A stretch of DNA of 64,000 nucleotides from Bacteroidota bacterium (lineage in GTDB: Bacteria > Bacteroidota > Bacteroidia > Chitinophagales > Chitinophagaceae), in assembly GCA_018267955.1 (NCBI GenBank), contig JAFDXL010000010.1, positions 1 to 64,000 of the forward strand, read 5' to 3'. The position numbers and the translations under genes are program-made. Below, piece by piece: positions 1 through 8,090 of the stretch. Under the pieces are notes generated by a model that ran no database searches, was not told the DNA's origin, and saw nothing but the letters and a program-made list of their open reading frames with translations. The first letter of the stretch is position 1; each line of letters starts with the position of its first letter.

Positions 1-187
1 TGCTACTCTTTTTCTTCCACCTTTCAAACCCCTCTGCCTTCGTTAACCGCTTTAAGAACTTACCCCTTTTCGTTGTTGGGAGTGCAAAGATAAGCACGTT
101 TTTCACTCTGCCAAAAACTTTTCAAAAATTCTTTTTCGTGATATAAACTTCTTAACGAAAATCATAGCTTTATATAAATACACAATC

Positions 188-611
188 ATGCGCAAACACA
201 CTATCCTAGCGGCTTTCATAATAAGCATCATTACAGTAAGCAGTTGCAAATACATGAGTAAGGAACCAAGCAATGAAGTAAATGATGCTAACAATGAAAA
301 GCTGAGAACTGAATTGAAAAAAGCTTACCCTAGCCTGAATCAAGCGCGTATAAGCGCTGGAGTAAAAGACTTCCATGATATAACAGTAAATCTAGGCGAC
401 AAAGAGCTCTATCAATATGACCGATGCGCAGCAGCAGGAAGCAGCTAAAAACATAGCGCAAATAGTGTACAATATTTACGATGCCAATAACTACCTGGAC
501 AAGGGTACACTGATACTTACAGAGTCTGAAACGGAGCTGCCCAATGCAAGTATGCCCAGCAAAACATTCGACCTGCATCTTGCAGAGATCGTAAAAGAGC
601 ACGAAAAGTAG
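188..611 (+). pseudogene. Frameshifted small lipoprotein gene (two overlapping frames)
   Basis: Two reading frames together look like one lipoprotein gene. Frame 1 (188-448) begins with a lipoprotein signal: a hydrophobic stretch and then the lipobox V-S-S-C at about residues 17-20. It reads sensibly to about residue 78 (...ELYQYD) and then turns into Arg/Ala/Gly junk before its stop. Frame 2 (417-611) has coding-like sequence from its first residues (DAQQQEAAKNIAQIVYNIYD). Removing one C from the GACC at 419-422 joins them into a continuous protein of about 140 aa. The +1 frame contains stops at 363, 381, 387 and 393, so the junction must lie between 396 and about 422. The family is not recognised. 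It is either a real pseudogene or a sequencing error. Translational coupling of two separate genes is less likely, because frame 2 has no signal of its own. Confidence 0.55.
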
Positions 612-687
612 CGGCATGGTTTTGCTAATCGGTTTTGATTAAACCATTAGTAAACAAATAGCTCTAAGCATAGACAATTTCAGGCTT

Positions 688-3501
688 ATGAATCTACGAA
701 CGGCTATCCTACCCGTATTACTATTGTGTGCTCAAATCATTCAGGCACAACCTTTTACAATATCCGGCACCTTCATTGACAGTAAAGATAAAAGCGGCCT
801 TCCGGGGGTTACCGTAACGATATCACCACAAAACGACAGTACCGGTAAGACAGGCTCTGTTAGTGATGTAGATGGTAATTATACGCTAACGGTATCCGCA
901 GCAGGCAAATACGTTTTTAAAGCCAGTTATATAGGTTATTCCAACATTACCCGTACCATCGATGTTACAAACAACATAGTTATGGGCCAAGTATCAATGA
1001 GCCCAGCCTCCTCTACCCTGCAAAATGTGACTGTAGAAGCTAAGCAAATAAGGGGCGAACAATTGGGCGATACCAGCCAGTTCAATGCCAATGCCTTTAA
1101 AACCAACCCAGACGCTACAACTGAAGACCTGCTGAATAAGATGCCCGGTATATCTACACAAGACGGCACATTAAAGTCTAACGGTGAAGATGTGAAGCAG
1201 GTGCTTGTTGATGGCAAGCCTTTCTTTGGTGATGACCCTACAACTGCTATAAAAAACCTACCTGCCGAGGTAATAGATAAGATACAGGTATTTGACAAAC
1301 TAAGCGACCAGGCACAGTTTACAGGTTTTGACGACGGACAATCTGCCAAAACGATTAACATCATTACTAAGCAGGGCAAAAACAATGGACAATTCGGTAA
1401 GATATATGCCGGATATGGCACTGATAATAAATACCTGGCGGGTGGTAATGTCAACTACTTTAAAGGTGATATGCGTTTATCGCTGATAGCTATGTTCAAC
1501 AACGTGAACCAGCAGAACTTTGCCACGGAAGACCTCCTTGGTGTAGTAGGCAATTCAAGCGGACAAACACGTGGCGGCGGTGGTTTTCAGCGCATGGGCG
1601 GTGGCGGACCGGGTGGCAGGGCCGGCAGAGGTGGCCCCGGTGGCGGTAGCGATATAGGTAATTTCCTGGTAGGGCAACAAGGTGGTATTACAACTACCAG
1701 CTCTGTAGGACTTAACTATAGCGACAACTGGGGAAAGAAGATAAAAGTAAGCGGCAGCTACTTCTTTAATTCTACTGATAATGTCAATAATACAACACTT
1801 CGCAGGCAATACATTACAGCAAGGGATAGCAACCTGGTGTATAATGAAGTGAGCAGTACAGATCAGAAGAATAGGAACCATCGCGCGAATTTGCGTCTTG
1901 AATACACTATTGATTCTTCCAACTCAATAATATTGGTACCGCGCCTTAGCATACAAAACAACAGCCTTACCAGCGCCCTAACCGGTAATAACACCCTACC
2001 TGTTGACGTACCTTATGGCAATACGCAAACTAACAATACTGCCAACAACAACGGGTACAATTTCTCGAACAACTTGTTGTACCGCCACAAATTTGCAAAA
2101 CGGGGAAGAACCATATCGCTGAACATCAATACGCAATTCAACAATAAAACCGGAGATGGTAGTTATCAATCGCACAGCCAGCTACCTACAGATACCAGCA
2201 TGCTGGACCAACAGTATGATCTATCATCCAACGGTTATACTATAGCACCCAGCCTGAACTATACAGAACCAGTTGGCAAAAAAAGTATCCTGCAGGCGAA
2301 TTATTCGCCATCATACACCAATAATAAATCAGACAAAGAAACCTATGACAGAAACCCTGCTACCGGAACATATACAGATGCAGATACTTTACTGAGCAAT
2401 AAGTATAATAACACGTATACCAAGCAACGTGGCGGCCTTGCCTATCGTTTCAACGATAAAAAAACCAGCTTCTCCCTCGGCGTAGACGCTGCTTATGCCA
2501 CTTTAGACGGAGACCAGGCGTTTCCACAAGCATTTACCCTTTCTAAAAACTATACAAACGTACTGCCAAGCGCTATGTTCAACTACCGCTTTAGCAGAAC
2601 ACAAAACCTGCGACTCATGTACCGTACCAGTACAGATGCACCCTCTATCAGCCAGTTGCAGAATGTGGTGGATGTAAGTAACCCGTTGTTATTAAAAACA
2701 GGTAACCCGGATCTGCAACAATCATATACCCATACCTTAATAGCGCGATATGGAAATACCAATCCTAAGACTGCCCATACATTCTTTGCATTTGCCTATG
2801 CATCCCTTGTAAACAATTATATAGGTAATGCTACGTATATACCTGCTCGCGATAGCATGGTAAATAATATATTGGTAAGCAGAGGTAGCCAAATAAGCCT
2901 GCCGGTAAACCTGGATGGCAATGTGAATACCCGCACATTTGTTACCTATGGCCTGCCGATAAGCTTCATAAAAAGTAACCTGAATCTGAATGCAGGCTTT
3001 ACATATAGCCGCACTCCGGGTATGATCAACTACGCTAAGAACCTATCTGATAATTATACTGTAAACGGTGGCATTACCATTAGTAGCAATATTAGCGAGA
3101 AGATCGACTTCACAATTAATTATACCGGCAATTATAATACTGTCAACAATACGATACAGACACAATCCAACACTTCTTATTATTCGCAAAATGCTTCTCT
3201 GAAAGTTAACTGGCTGCCTTATAAAGGTCTTGTGTTGAATACCAATATCACGTATACATCTTATGCAGGTTTAACAGATAGTTACAATCAGAACTTCGTG
3301 TTGTGGAACGCTGCCATAGGGTATAAGTTCCTGAAAGATCGCTCCCTGGAGGCTAAGATATATGTATATGATATCCTGAATCAGAACAGGAGTATATCAA
3401 GAAATGTCACTGAAACATACATTGAAGACAGCTATACCAATGTGCTGAAACAATACTTCATGTTCAACATCACTTACACTTTAAGAAGGTTTAAGAGTTG
3501 A
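688..3501 (+). CDS. Outer-membrane beta-barrel protein with CarboxypepD_reg-like and TonB plug domains
   Basis: The 937-aa protein opens with a signal peptide ending near AQIIQAQ. An Ig-like CarboxypepD_reg domain follows at about residues 24-110 (typical G-x-x-x-D-x-x-G-x-Y-x-L). A TonB-receptor plug comes next at about 120-220 (L-x-x-x-P-G-I-x-x-x-x-G, VLVDGKPFFGDDP), and then a long barrel ending in alternating aromatic strands. A loop at about residues 290-325 is almost pure Gly/Arg/Pro (GGGGFQRMGGGGPGG), probably a surface-exposed flexible segment. This is the Bacteroidota 'outer membrane beta-barrel family' related to SusC/TonB receptors but shorter. No SusD partner is adjacent, so I do not assign a substrate. 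ATG at 688 fits the signal peptide. Confidence 0.88.
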   Translation: MNLRTAILPVLLLCAQIIQAQPFTISGTFIDSKDKSGLPGVTVTISPQNDSTGKTGSVSDVDGNYTLTVSAAGKYVFKASYIGYSNITRTIDVTNNIVMGQVSMSPASSTLQNVTVEAKQIRGEQLGDTSQFNANAFKTNPDATTEDLLNKMPGISTQDGTLKSNGEDVKQVLVDGKPFFGDDPTTAIKNLPAEVIDKIQVFDKLSDQAQFTGFDDGQSAKTINIITKQGKNNGQFGKIYAGYGTDNKYLAGGNVNYFKGDMRLSLIAMFNNVNQQNFATEDLLGVVGNSSGQTRGGGGFQRMGGGGPGGRAGRGGPGGGSDIGNFLVGQQGGITTTSSVGLNYSDNWGKKIKVSGSYFFNSTDNVNNTTLRRQYITARDSNLVYNEVSSTDQKNRNHRANLRLEYTIDSSNSIILVPRLSIQNNSLTSALTGNNTLPVDVPYGNTQTNNTANNNGYNFSNNLLYRHKFAKRGRTISLNINTQFNNKTGDGSYQSHSQLPTDTSMLDQQYDLSSNGYTIAPSLNYTEPVGKKSILQANYSPSYTNNKSDKETYDRNPATGTYTDADTLLSNKYNNTYTKQRGGLAYRFNDKKTSFSLGVDAAYATLDGDQAFPQAFTLSKNYTNVLPSAMFNYRFSRTQNLRLMYRTSTDAPSISQLQNVVDVSNPLLLKTGNPDLQQSYTHTLIARYGNTNPKTAHTFFAFAYASLVNNYIGNATYIPARDSMVNNILVSRGSQISLPVNLDGNVNTRTFVTYGLPISFIKSNLNLNAGFTYSRTPGMINYAKNLSDNYTVNGGITISSNISEKIDFTINYTGNYNTVNNTIQTQSNTSYYSQNASLKVNWLPYKGLVLNTNITYTSYAGLTDSYNQNFVLWNAAIGYKFLKDRSLEAKIYVYDILNQNRSISRNVTETYIEDSYTNVLKQYFMFNITYTLRRFKS

Positions 3502-3621
3502 TAGTTATATATTAAATGTTTGGACATAAAAATATAGTCAATCATTTAACCATTTCATTATCAGTATAAAAGAAAAGAGATAATTTCAAGGCAGTTCTTA
3601 TTTTTATATAAAATACTGTAC

Positions 3622-5232
3622 TTGAAAAATACTGCTACTACATCTAATAGTGCTGCAAAATCACTTGCGCAGAACAAACTGCTGATTATATCCTTTGTAG
3701 AAGGCTCCTGCGTAATGGTGGCAGAGCTGGCCGGCGGCAAAATGCTGGCTCCATTTTACGGCACATCTTTGTATGTATGGGCATCTACCCTTGCCCTCAC
3801 CTTGGGTGGTTTAACTATTGGTTATTACCTGGGCGGTGAATTGAGTAAACGTGATCTCGAAAAAAGACAGAAAGCCTTGTTTACCATACTGGCCATTGCA
3901 TCTGCATTGGTAATGATCATGCCAATGCTGGCAGATTTCATTATGAAGCGCACAATGGATATGAGCTTCCTTACCGGTGTGATCACTTCCCAATTCATCT
4001 TTTTGCTGCCGCCTATTATGGGTATGGGCATGGTAAGCCCTTTGCTAATAAGCATGATAGCAGAGCACAATGCATCTGGCAAGGCGGCCGGATTAGTATA
4101 CGCAGTATCGACACTTGGCGGCGTTATCTCTACCCTGCTTACCGGCTTCTGGCTGGTACCTGTGGTAGGCATTTCACTCCCTTGTATTGTTATTGGCGCC
4201 TTGCTGCTGATACTTACACTCATCATTTTAAAGCCGGGAAAGAAGAACTCTGCGGCTATGCTGTTACTTGTGTTGCTGATACCGTCTTTTTTTTTCTATA
4301 GTACAAGGGGACAACAGAACACAGATAAGTACAAAGTACTATACCATACAGAAGGCATACTGGGACAGGTAAAGATTGTAGACTTTAATTACGAACTGCG
4401 TGACAAAGAAGTACCTGCACGCGTAATGCTGGTAAACCACAACTGGCAAACATGGATAGACCGTACCAATCCTGACTTCAGTTTTCTGTATTATACCCGC
4501 TTTACTCATGCAGTAATATCTAACCTGCCGCCGGGCAGCAGTGCGCTATTGATAGGCTTAGGTGGTGGTACTGTAGCACGTCAGCTGGAGCGATACAATG
4601 TAAATTACGATGCAGTAGAAATAGATGGCAGGCTGCCCAAACTGGCAGAGCAATACTTCGGGCTAAAACATGCAGTGGCTAATACAGCTGTAGATGATGG
4701 CCGACATTACATCAACATCTGCAAAAAAAGATATGACCTCATTATTATAGATGCCCTGCTGGGCGATAATGTACCATCGCACCTGCTGAGCGAGGAGTGC
4801 TTTACTAAAATGAAGGACCTGCTGACTAACAATGGTAAGATATTCGTAGAGTTTGATGGTATTACCGAAGAAGAAGATGGCACTGCGCAAAAGCTGCTAT
4901 ACAATACGCTGGTAAAGGCCGGATACAGCACCCGCATCTTCTCATCCTATCCACGCAAGGTAGATTATGATTGTATGTTTGTTGCCACCAAGGGGAAGGA
5001 CAACAACTATGACACAGCGCAGGTGGTTACAGATACCTACTTTCCTATAAAAGGCAATCTGAAGAAATTTGAGATCACCGATATGCTGAATAACCCCCAT
5101 GAAGAGATCATTACAGACAACAACCCCGTGCTCGACTTTTACCTGAAAGACAGGGTGGTAGCTTTTCGCCACGATTACTTGGGTAAATACAATGAAGAAT
5201 TTATGGAAGACCAGATGTCTTTCTTTAAATAG
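3622..5232 (+). CDS. Fused MFS / spermidine-synthase-like protein
   Basis: The 536-aa protein has an N-terminal half of about seven membrane segments (residues 18-230) and a C-terminal soluble Rossmann-fold methyltransferase-like half. The latter carries the spermidine synthase signature: a glycine-rich loop (LLIGLGGGTVARQLE, about residue 310), an acidic ribose-binding position (DAVEID) and DDGRHYI. These are features of 'fused MFS/spermidine synthase' proteins. Whether it makes polyamines is not certain, because many fused members have unknown substrates. The start is a TTG at 3622. The first ATG downstream (3715) would remove the first membrane segment, so I prefer the TTG. It stands alone, 120 bp after the OMP gene. 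Confidence 0.85.
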   Translation: MKNTATTSNSAAKSLAQNKLLIISFVEGSCVMVAELAGGKMLAPFYGTSLYVWASTLALTLGGLTIGYYLGGELSKRDLEKRQKALFTILAIASALVMIMPMLADFIMKRTMDMSFLTGVITSQFIFLLPPIMGMGMVSPLLISMIAEHNASGKAAGLVYAVSTLGGVISTLLTGFWLVPVVGISLPCIVIGALLLILTLIILKPGKKNSAAMLLLVLLIPSFFFYSTRGQQNTDKYKVLYHTEGILGQVKIVDFNYELRDKEVPARVMLVNHNWQTWIDRTNPDFSFLYYTRFTHAVISNLPPGSSALLIGLGGGTVARQLERYNVNYDAVEIDGRLPKLAEQYFGLKHAVANTAVDDGRHYINICKKRYDLIIIDALLGDNVPSHLLSEECFTKMKDLLTNNGKIFVEFDGITEEEDGTAQKLLYNTLVKAGYSTRIFSSYPRKVDYDCMFVATKGKDNNYDTAQVVTDTYFPIKGNLKKFEITDMLNNPHEEIITDNNPVLDFYLKDRVVAFRHDYLGKYNEEFMEDQMSFFK

Positions 5233-5236
5233 AGCA

Positions 5237-5596
5237 TTAGATACGCTCCATCAATTCCAGCTTATTCTTCCAGGGATCTAATATAGAGATACGACGATAG
5301 CCAGGTATGGGTAATTCTTCTTTTACAGTAAGGCCTTTATCTGTAAGGCGCTTCCTGATCTCGTCCAGCCCTTCCACTTCAAATGCCGGGAATCTTTTGG
5401 TAGGATATATTTCGGGTTCAATACCCAGGTGCAGTTCGCTATTACCTGCACGATACCATACCCCTTCTATATTCTTGGGTTTGCTGATCTCTTCCATGCC
5501 CAATATACCTGTATAGAAGGCACGGGCATCATTCTCGAAACCTACAGGTATGCATATTTGTACATGGTGCAGCTTTATAAAATTGATCAGGGACAT
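5237..5596 (-). CDS. VOC (glyoxalase/bleomycin-resistance fold) family protein
   Basis: The 119-aa single-domain protein has the vicinal-oxygen-chelate layout. It starts with a beta strand carrying H-H-V-Q-I at residues 9-13 and ends with the second half-motif RRISILDPWKNKLELME, where the penultimate Glu is the usual metal ligand. Central HLGIEPEIYPTKRFPAF is typical of the dioxygenase/glyoxalase-like branch. The metal and substrate are not predictable. Its 3' end lies 4 bp from the convergent stop of the MFS/spermidine synthase gene. It could be cotranscribed with the two upstream minus-strand genes (the gap to the next start is 23 bp). Confidence 0.8.
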   Translation of the reverse strand: MSLINFIKLHHVQICIPVGFENDARAFYTGILGMEEISKPKNIEGVWYRAGNSELHLGIEPEIYPTKRFPAFEVEGLDEIRKRLTDKGLTVKEELPIPGYRRISILDPWKNKLELMERI

Positions 5597-5619
5597 GAGG
5601 CATTATTTCTATACGTAAG

Positions 5620-6150
5620 TTAATACCTGTCTTTGATATTTGATGCATCCTCTCCCCTGCTCACTACACCTTTTTTATACAGCTCGTCCATAAAAGCCAT
5701 CAACTCATCTTTCTTATTCGTGCCTATCAGTATCTTCTTATTGGCTTTAGTAACCAACTGCAGCCCCTTATCTCCCGATACATTGATAGCCTTGCCATTT
5801 TTAATACTGTACCGTAAACCCCAGCCTCCGTATTCCACAATGGGGTTGTACCTGCGCACATAAGCTGCTGCAACATCCTGCCATAATAATTGGTTGGGCT
5901 TATTGCCCAGGAACACAAAGCGATACCTAATGCCGGTATCATCTATCTCTGTTTCCATCCTCATAAACCATAATATAAAGAATACAGATAATGGGATGGC
6001 CAGTAACAACAATACCTGCCAATGAAACACACCTGTCTTCTTATAATCCATCAGCTCTATCAAAGGGGAAGCCGATGTACTAATAAATGAAACTAAAAGC
6101 AGGGCCCATAACCAGCCCTGCCTGAAATTCTGTACTTCCTTGAATTGCAT
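5620..6150 (-). CDS. Membrane protein with two N-terminal TM segments and a PH-like domain
   Basis: The 176-aa protein has hydrophobic segments at about residues 12-30 and 44-62, and then a soluble domain beginning METEIDDTGIRYRFVFLG. The order of strands (METEID..GIRYRF..QLLWQDVAAAYVRRY) resembles bacterial PH-domain/YdbT-like modules found after two membrane helices. I infer this from pattern and not from a conserved catalytic motif. Its ATG overlaps the stop of the upstream gene by one base (TAATG at 6148-6152), so the two are translationally coupled. Function unknown. Confidence 0.7.
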   Translation of the reverse strand: MQFKEVQNFRQGWLWALLLVSFISTSASPLIELMDYKKTGVFHWQVLLLLAIPLSVFFILWFMRMETEIDDTGIRYRFVFLGNKPNQLLWQDVAAAYVRRYNPIVEYGGWGLRYSIKNGKAINVSGDKGLQLVTKANKKILIGTNKKDELMAFMDELYKKGVVSRGEDASNIKDRY

Positions 6151-6761
6151 TACTTATCTGTTGTACTAATAACCGGTAATGGCGTGGCCATTAGTTCGCT
6201 CATGTATTTACTGCGGTTATCTTTTGCAGTTTTAAGGAATGGCGTAGTTGCCGTACCGTAGCTACGCATGGTAAATGTATACACCATCAGTGCTTTCTTA
6301 CCATCTACCATTACTTCTTTATAGCGAAATACATTTAGTTCTGCCGAGGTAACCGCATTATTTTTTCGTTCGCTATTGATAAAACCCAATACCGATTCAT
6401 TACCAACCGGGCTATCTGTAACCAGGTAATCGCAGGATGGATCATTTTGTTTTTTACGTTCCAAGTCTGCTGTTTTTCTTTTCAGCGCATCTGCTACGGT
6501 CATGTTATCGGCTACAAAAACGTGTATACCCAGTTTCTGGTTAAAATGATCGAGTGTCTCCTTTGCAGGTACATATTCCTGTGTATAATAAAAAGCCTTG
6601 GGATGGGTAGATGATACAAGTTGAAATTTCCTGTTATTGAATGATATTGGTCCCGGCTGGCCTATCAGGTCTTTACCATCTGCGGCCTTCACCTGCAAAA
6701 CTGTAGACAACAATAATACGATAGAAGCAAAAAATCTTACTGCTGTGGTTGATTTGTTCAT
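6150..6761 (-). CDS. Secreted hypothetical protein
   Basis: I start this gene at the ATG at 6761 (MNKSTTAVRFF...), because it begins a clean signal peptide ending VLQVKAAD. It is also preceded by an AAGGAA-like Shine-Dalgarno sequence. A longer reading from 6833 adds 24 unlikely residues. The mature protein (about 180 aa) has two halves and contains the segment MTVADALKRKTADLERKK, and later strands RYKEVMVDGKKALMVYTFTM. I do not recognise the family. It is translationally coupled to the PH-like membrane protein downstream, so the two may act together at the envelope. Confidence 0.7.
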   Translation of the reverse strand: MNKSTTAVRFFASIVLLLSTVLQVKAADGKDLIGQPGPISFNNRKFQLVSSTHPKAFYYTQEYVPAKETLDHFNQKLGIHVFVADNMTVADALKRKTADLERKKQNDPSCDYLVTDSPVGNESVLGFINSERKNNAVTSAELNVFRYKEVMVDGKKALMVYTFTMRSYGTATTPFLKTAKDNRSKYMSELMATPLPVISTTDK

Positions 6762-6810
6762 CAAATTATTCCTTTTATACATTAAACAATCGGCTATAGG
6801 TAAAAATACA

Positions 6811-6841
6811 GAAAAAAAGCCCCTGTAGTTCAACAGAGGCT
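6811..6841 (-). terminator. Rho-independent terminator after the H1-like/DksA gene
   Basis: The arms AGCCCCTGT (6818-6826) and ACAGAGGCT (6833-6841) pair with one mismatch. On the minus strand the hairpin is followed by a run of seven U. It lies 25 bp beyond the stop of the minus-strand H1-like/DksA gene and ends the ileS transcription unit. Confidence 0.75.
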
Positions 6842-6865
6842 ATTCTATTAAATGGTTTTAACTTA

Positions 6866-8083
6866 CTATTTATTGCTCATGATCTTCTTAGCCTCTATGC
6901 TAAGAGTAGCATGTGGTACAGCACGCAGGCGAGCCTTATCTATCAGCTTACCGGTAACACGGCATATACCGTAAGTTTTGTTTTCGATACGGATCAGCGC
7001 TTTTTCCAGGTGGTTGATGAACTGGATCTGGCGGCTGGCGAGCTGCGCTAATTGTTCGCGCTCCATAGCACCGCTACCATCTTCCATATTCATGTAGCGG
7101 TTCTCAGTATCTTCTGTACCTGCTTCATCTTTGCGGGTAATAAGGCCCTGCAGGTATATAAGTTCTTTACGTGCGCTTTCTAAGCGGCCTTGTATAAGGT
7201 CTTTAAATTCGTTGAGTTCTTCGTCACTATAACGGTACACTGGTCCTTGCATTTGTTCAGGTTCATCTAATATGGAACGCGTAAATTCCGGTTGGTAATT
7301 GATCATTGTTTTGCCTGCATCGTCCTTTGACTTGGCTTTGTTTTCCAGGCGACGGTGCGCTACTATTACCTGTGGCTTCTTCTCAGCATTACGTACAGGT
7401 GTTGCCTGTTTGGTAGGTGCTGCCACCGATGCAGTTGACGCAGATGCGGATGATGGCCTTGAAGGCAATGCACCCTTTGCAAATGTGGTTACTGTTTTAG
7501 TAATATGCGTTTTTGCCGCGCTTGACTTTTTAGCCGGTTTTGCAGCCACCGGTGCCGGTGCCGGTTTAGCTGGCTCTGCTTTTTTAGGAGCAGGGGCAGG
7601 TGCCGGTTTAGGAGCAGGCGCTGCTTTCTTTACCGGTTCTGCTTTCTTAGCAGCCACTTTAGGAGCGGGGGCCGGTTTTGCTACAGCTTTTTTAGCAGGT
7701 GCTGCTTTGGGGGCAGGAGCCGCTTTTTTAGCTGCTGCTTTTGGGGCAGGTGTTGCTTTTTTTGTACTTGATACGGTCTTTTTCAATGAGTTAGCTTTTT
7801 TCGAGTCCACTTTTTTAGTGGCTGTCACCTTTTTGGCCGGGGCTACTACCTTTTTTACGGGTTTTGCCTGGGCGGCCTTCTTAGCAACAGCCTTTTTAGC
7901 AGGAGCCGCTTTTTTAGCAGGCGCTGCTTTTTTGATATTCTTTTGAGGCGTTGCCTTCTTCACGTTCTTATTCTTCCCGGCCACAGATTTGCTGGCAGCT
8001 GGCTTTGCTGCTGTCTTTTTTGCGTTTTTTGCAGGCGCTGTAGTTTTCTTTACTGGCTTGGCTGCCGCTTTTTTAGTGGCCAT
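6866..8083 (-). CDS. Histone H1-like (Lys/Ala/Pro) tail fused to a TraR/DksA-type C-terminal domain
   Basis: The 405-aa protein has two very different parts. Residues 1 to about 195 are low-complexity Ala/Lys/Pro (many AKKA, PAKK, APKP blocks), like bacterial H1 (Hc1/AlgP) tails that bind DNA. After a linker, residues about 265-405 look like the TraR/DksA family: two long helices and a C-terminal YGICRVTGKLIDKARLRAVPHATLSIEA. The classical four-Cys zinc finger is reduced to one Cys at the first position, so zinc binding is doubtful. It starts 7 bp after the ileS stop, so the two are likely cotranscribed, and a terminator follows. DksA-type proteins act at the RNA polymerase secondary channel. 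The fusion would add a DNA or RNA tether, which is inference. Confidence 0.85.
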   Translation of the reverse strand: MATKKAAAKPVKKTTAPAKNAKKTAAKPAASKSVAGKNKNVKKATPQKNIKKAAPAKKAAPAKKAVAKKAAQAKPVKKVVAPAKKVTATKKVDSKKANSLKKTVSSTKKATPAPKAAAKKAAPAPKAAPAKKAVAKPAPAPKVAAKKAEPVKKAAPAPKPAPAPAPKKAEPAKPAPAPVAAKPAKKSSAAKTHITKTVTTFAKGALPSRPSSASASTASVAAPTKQATPVRNAEKKPQVIVAHRRLENKAKSKDDAGKTMINYQPEFTRSILDEPEQMQGPVYRYSDEELNEFKDLIQGRLESARKELIYLQGLITRKDEAGTEDTENRYMNMEDGSGAMEREQLAQLASRQIQFINHLEKALIRIENKTYGICRVTGKLIDKARLRAVPHATLSIEAKKIMSNK

Positions 8084-8090
8084 AGCGTGA

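Noticed and set aside
4663-4937. Overlapping minus-strand frames in the spermidine-synthase half
   Set aside because: They are antisense shadows of a clearly conserved gene.
7299-7946. Plus-strand frame of 215 codons rich in Ala, Gly and Phe
   Set aside because: It is the antisense shadow of the Lys/Ala-rich H1-like tail. A repeated GCN/AAR composition creates a long antisense open frame.
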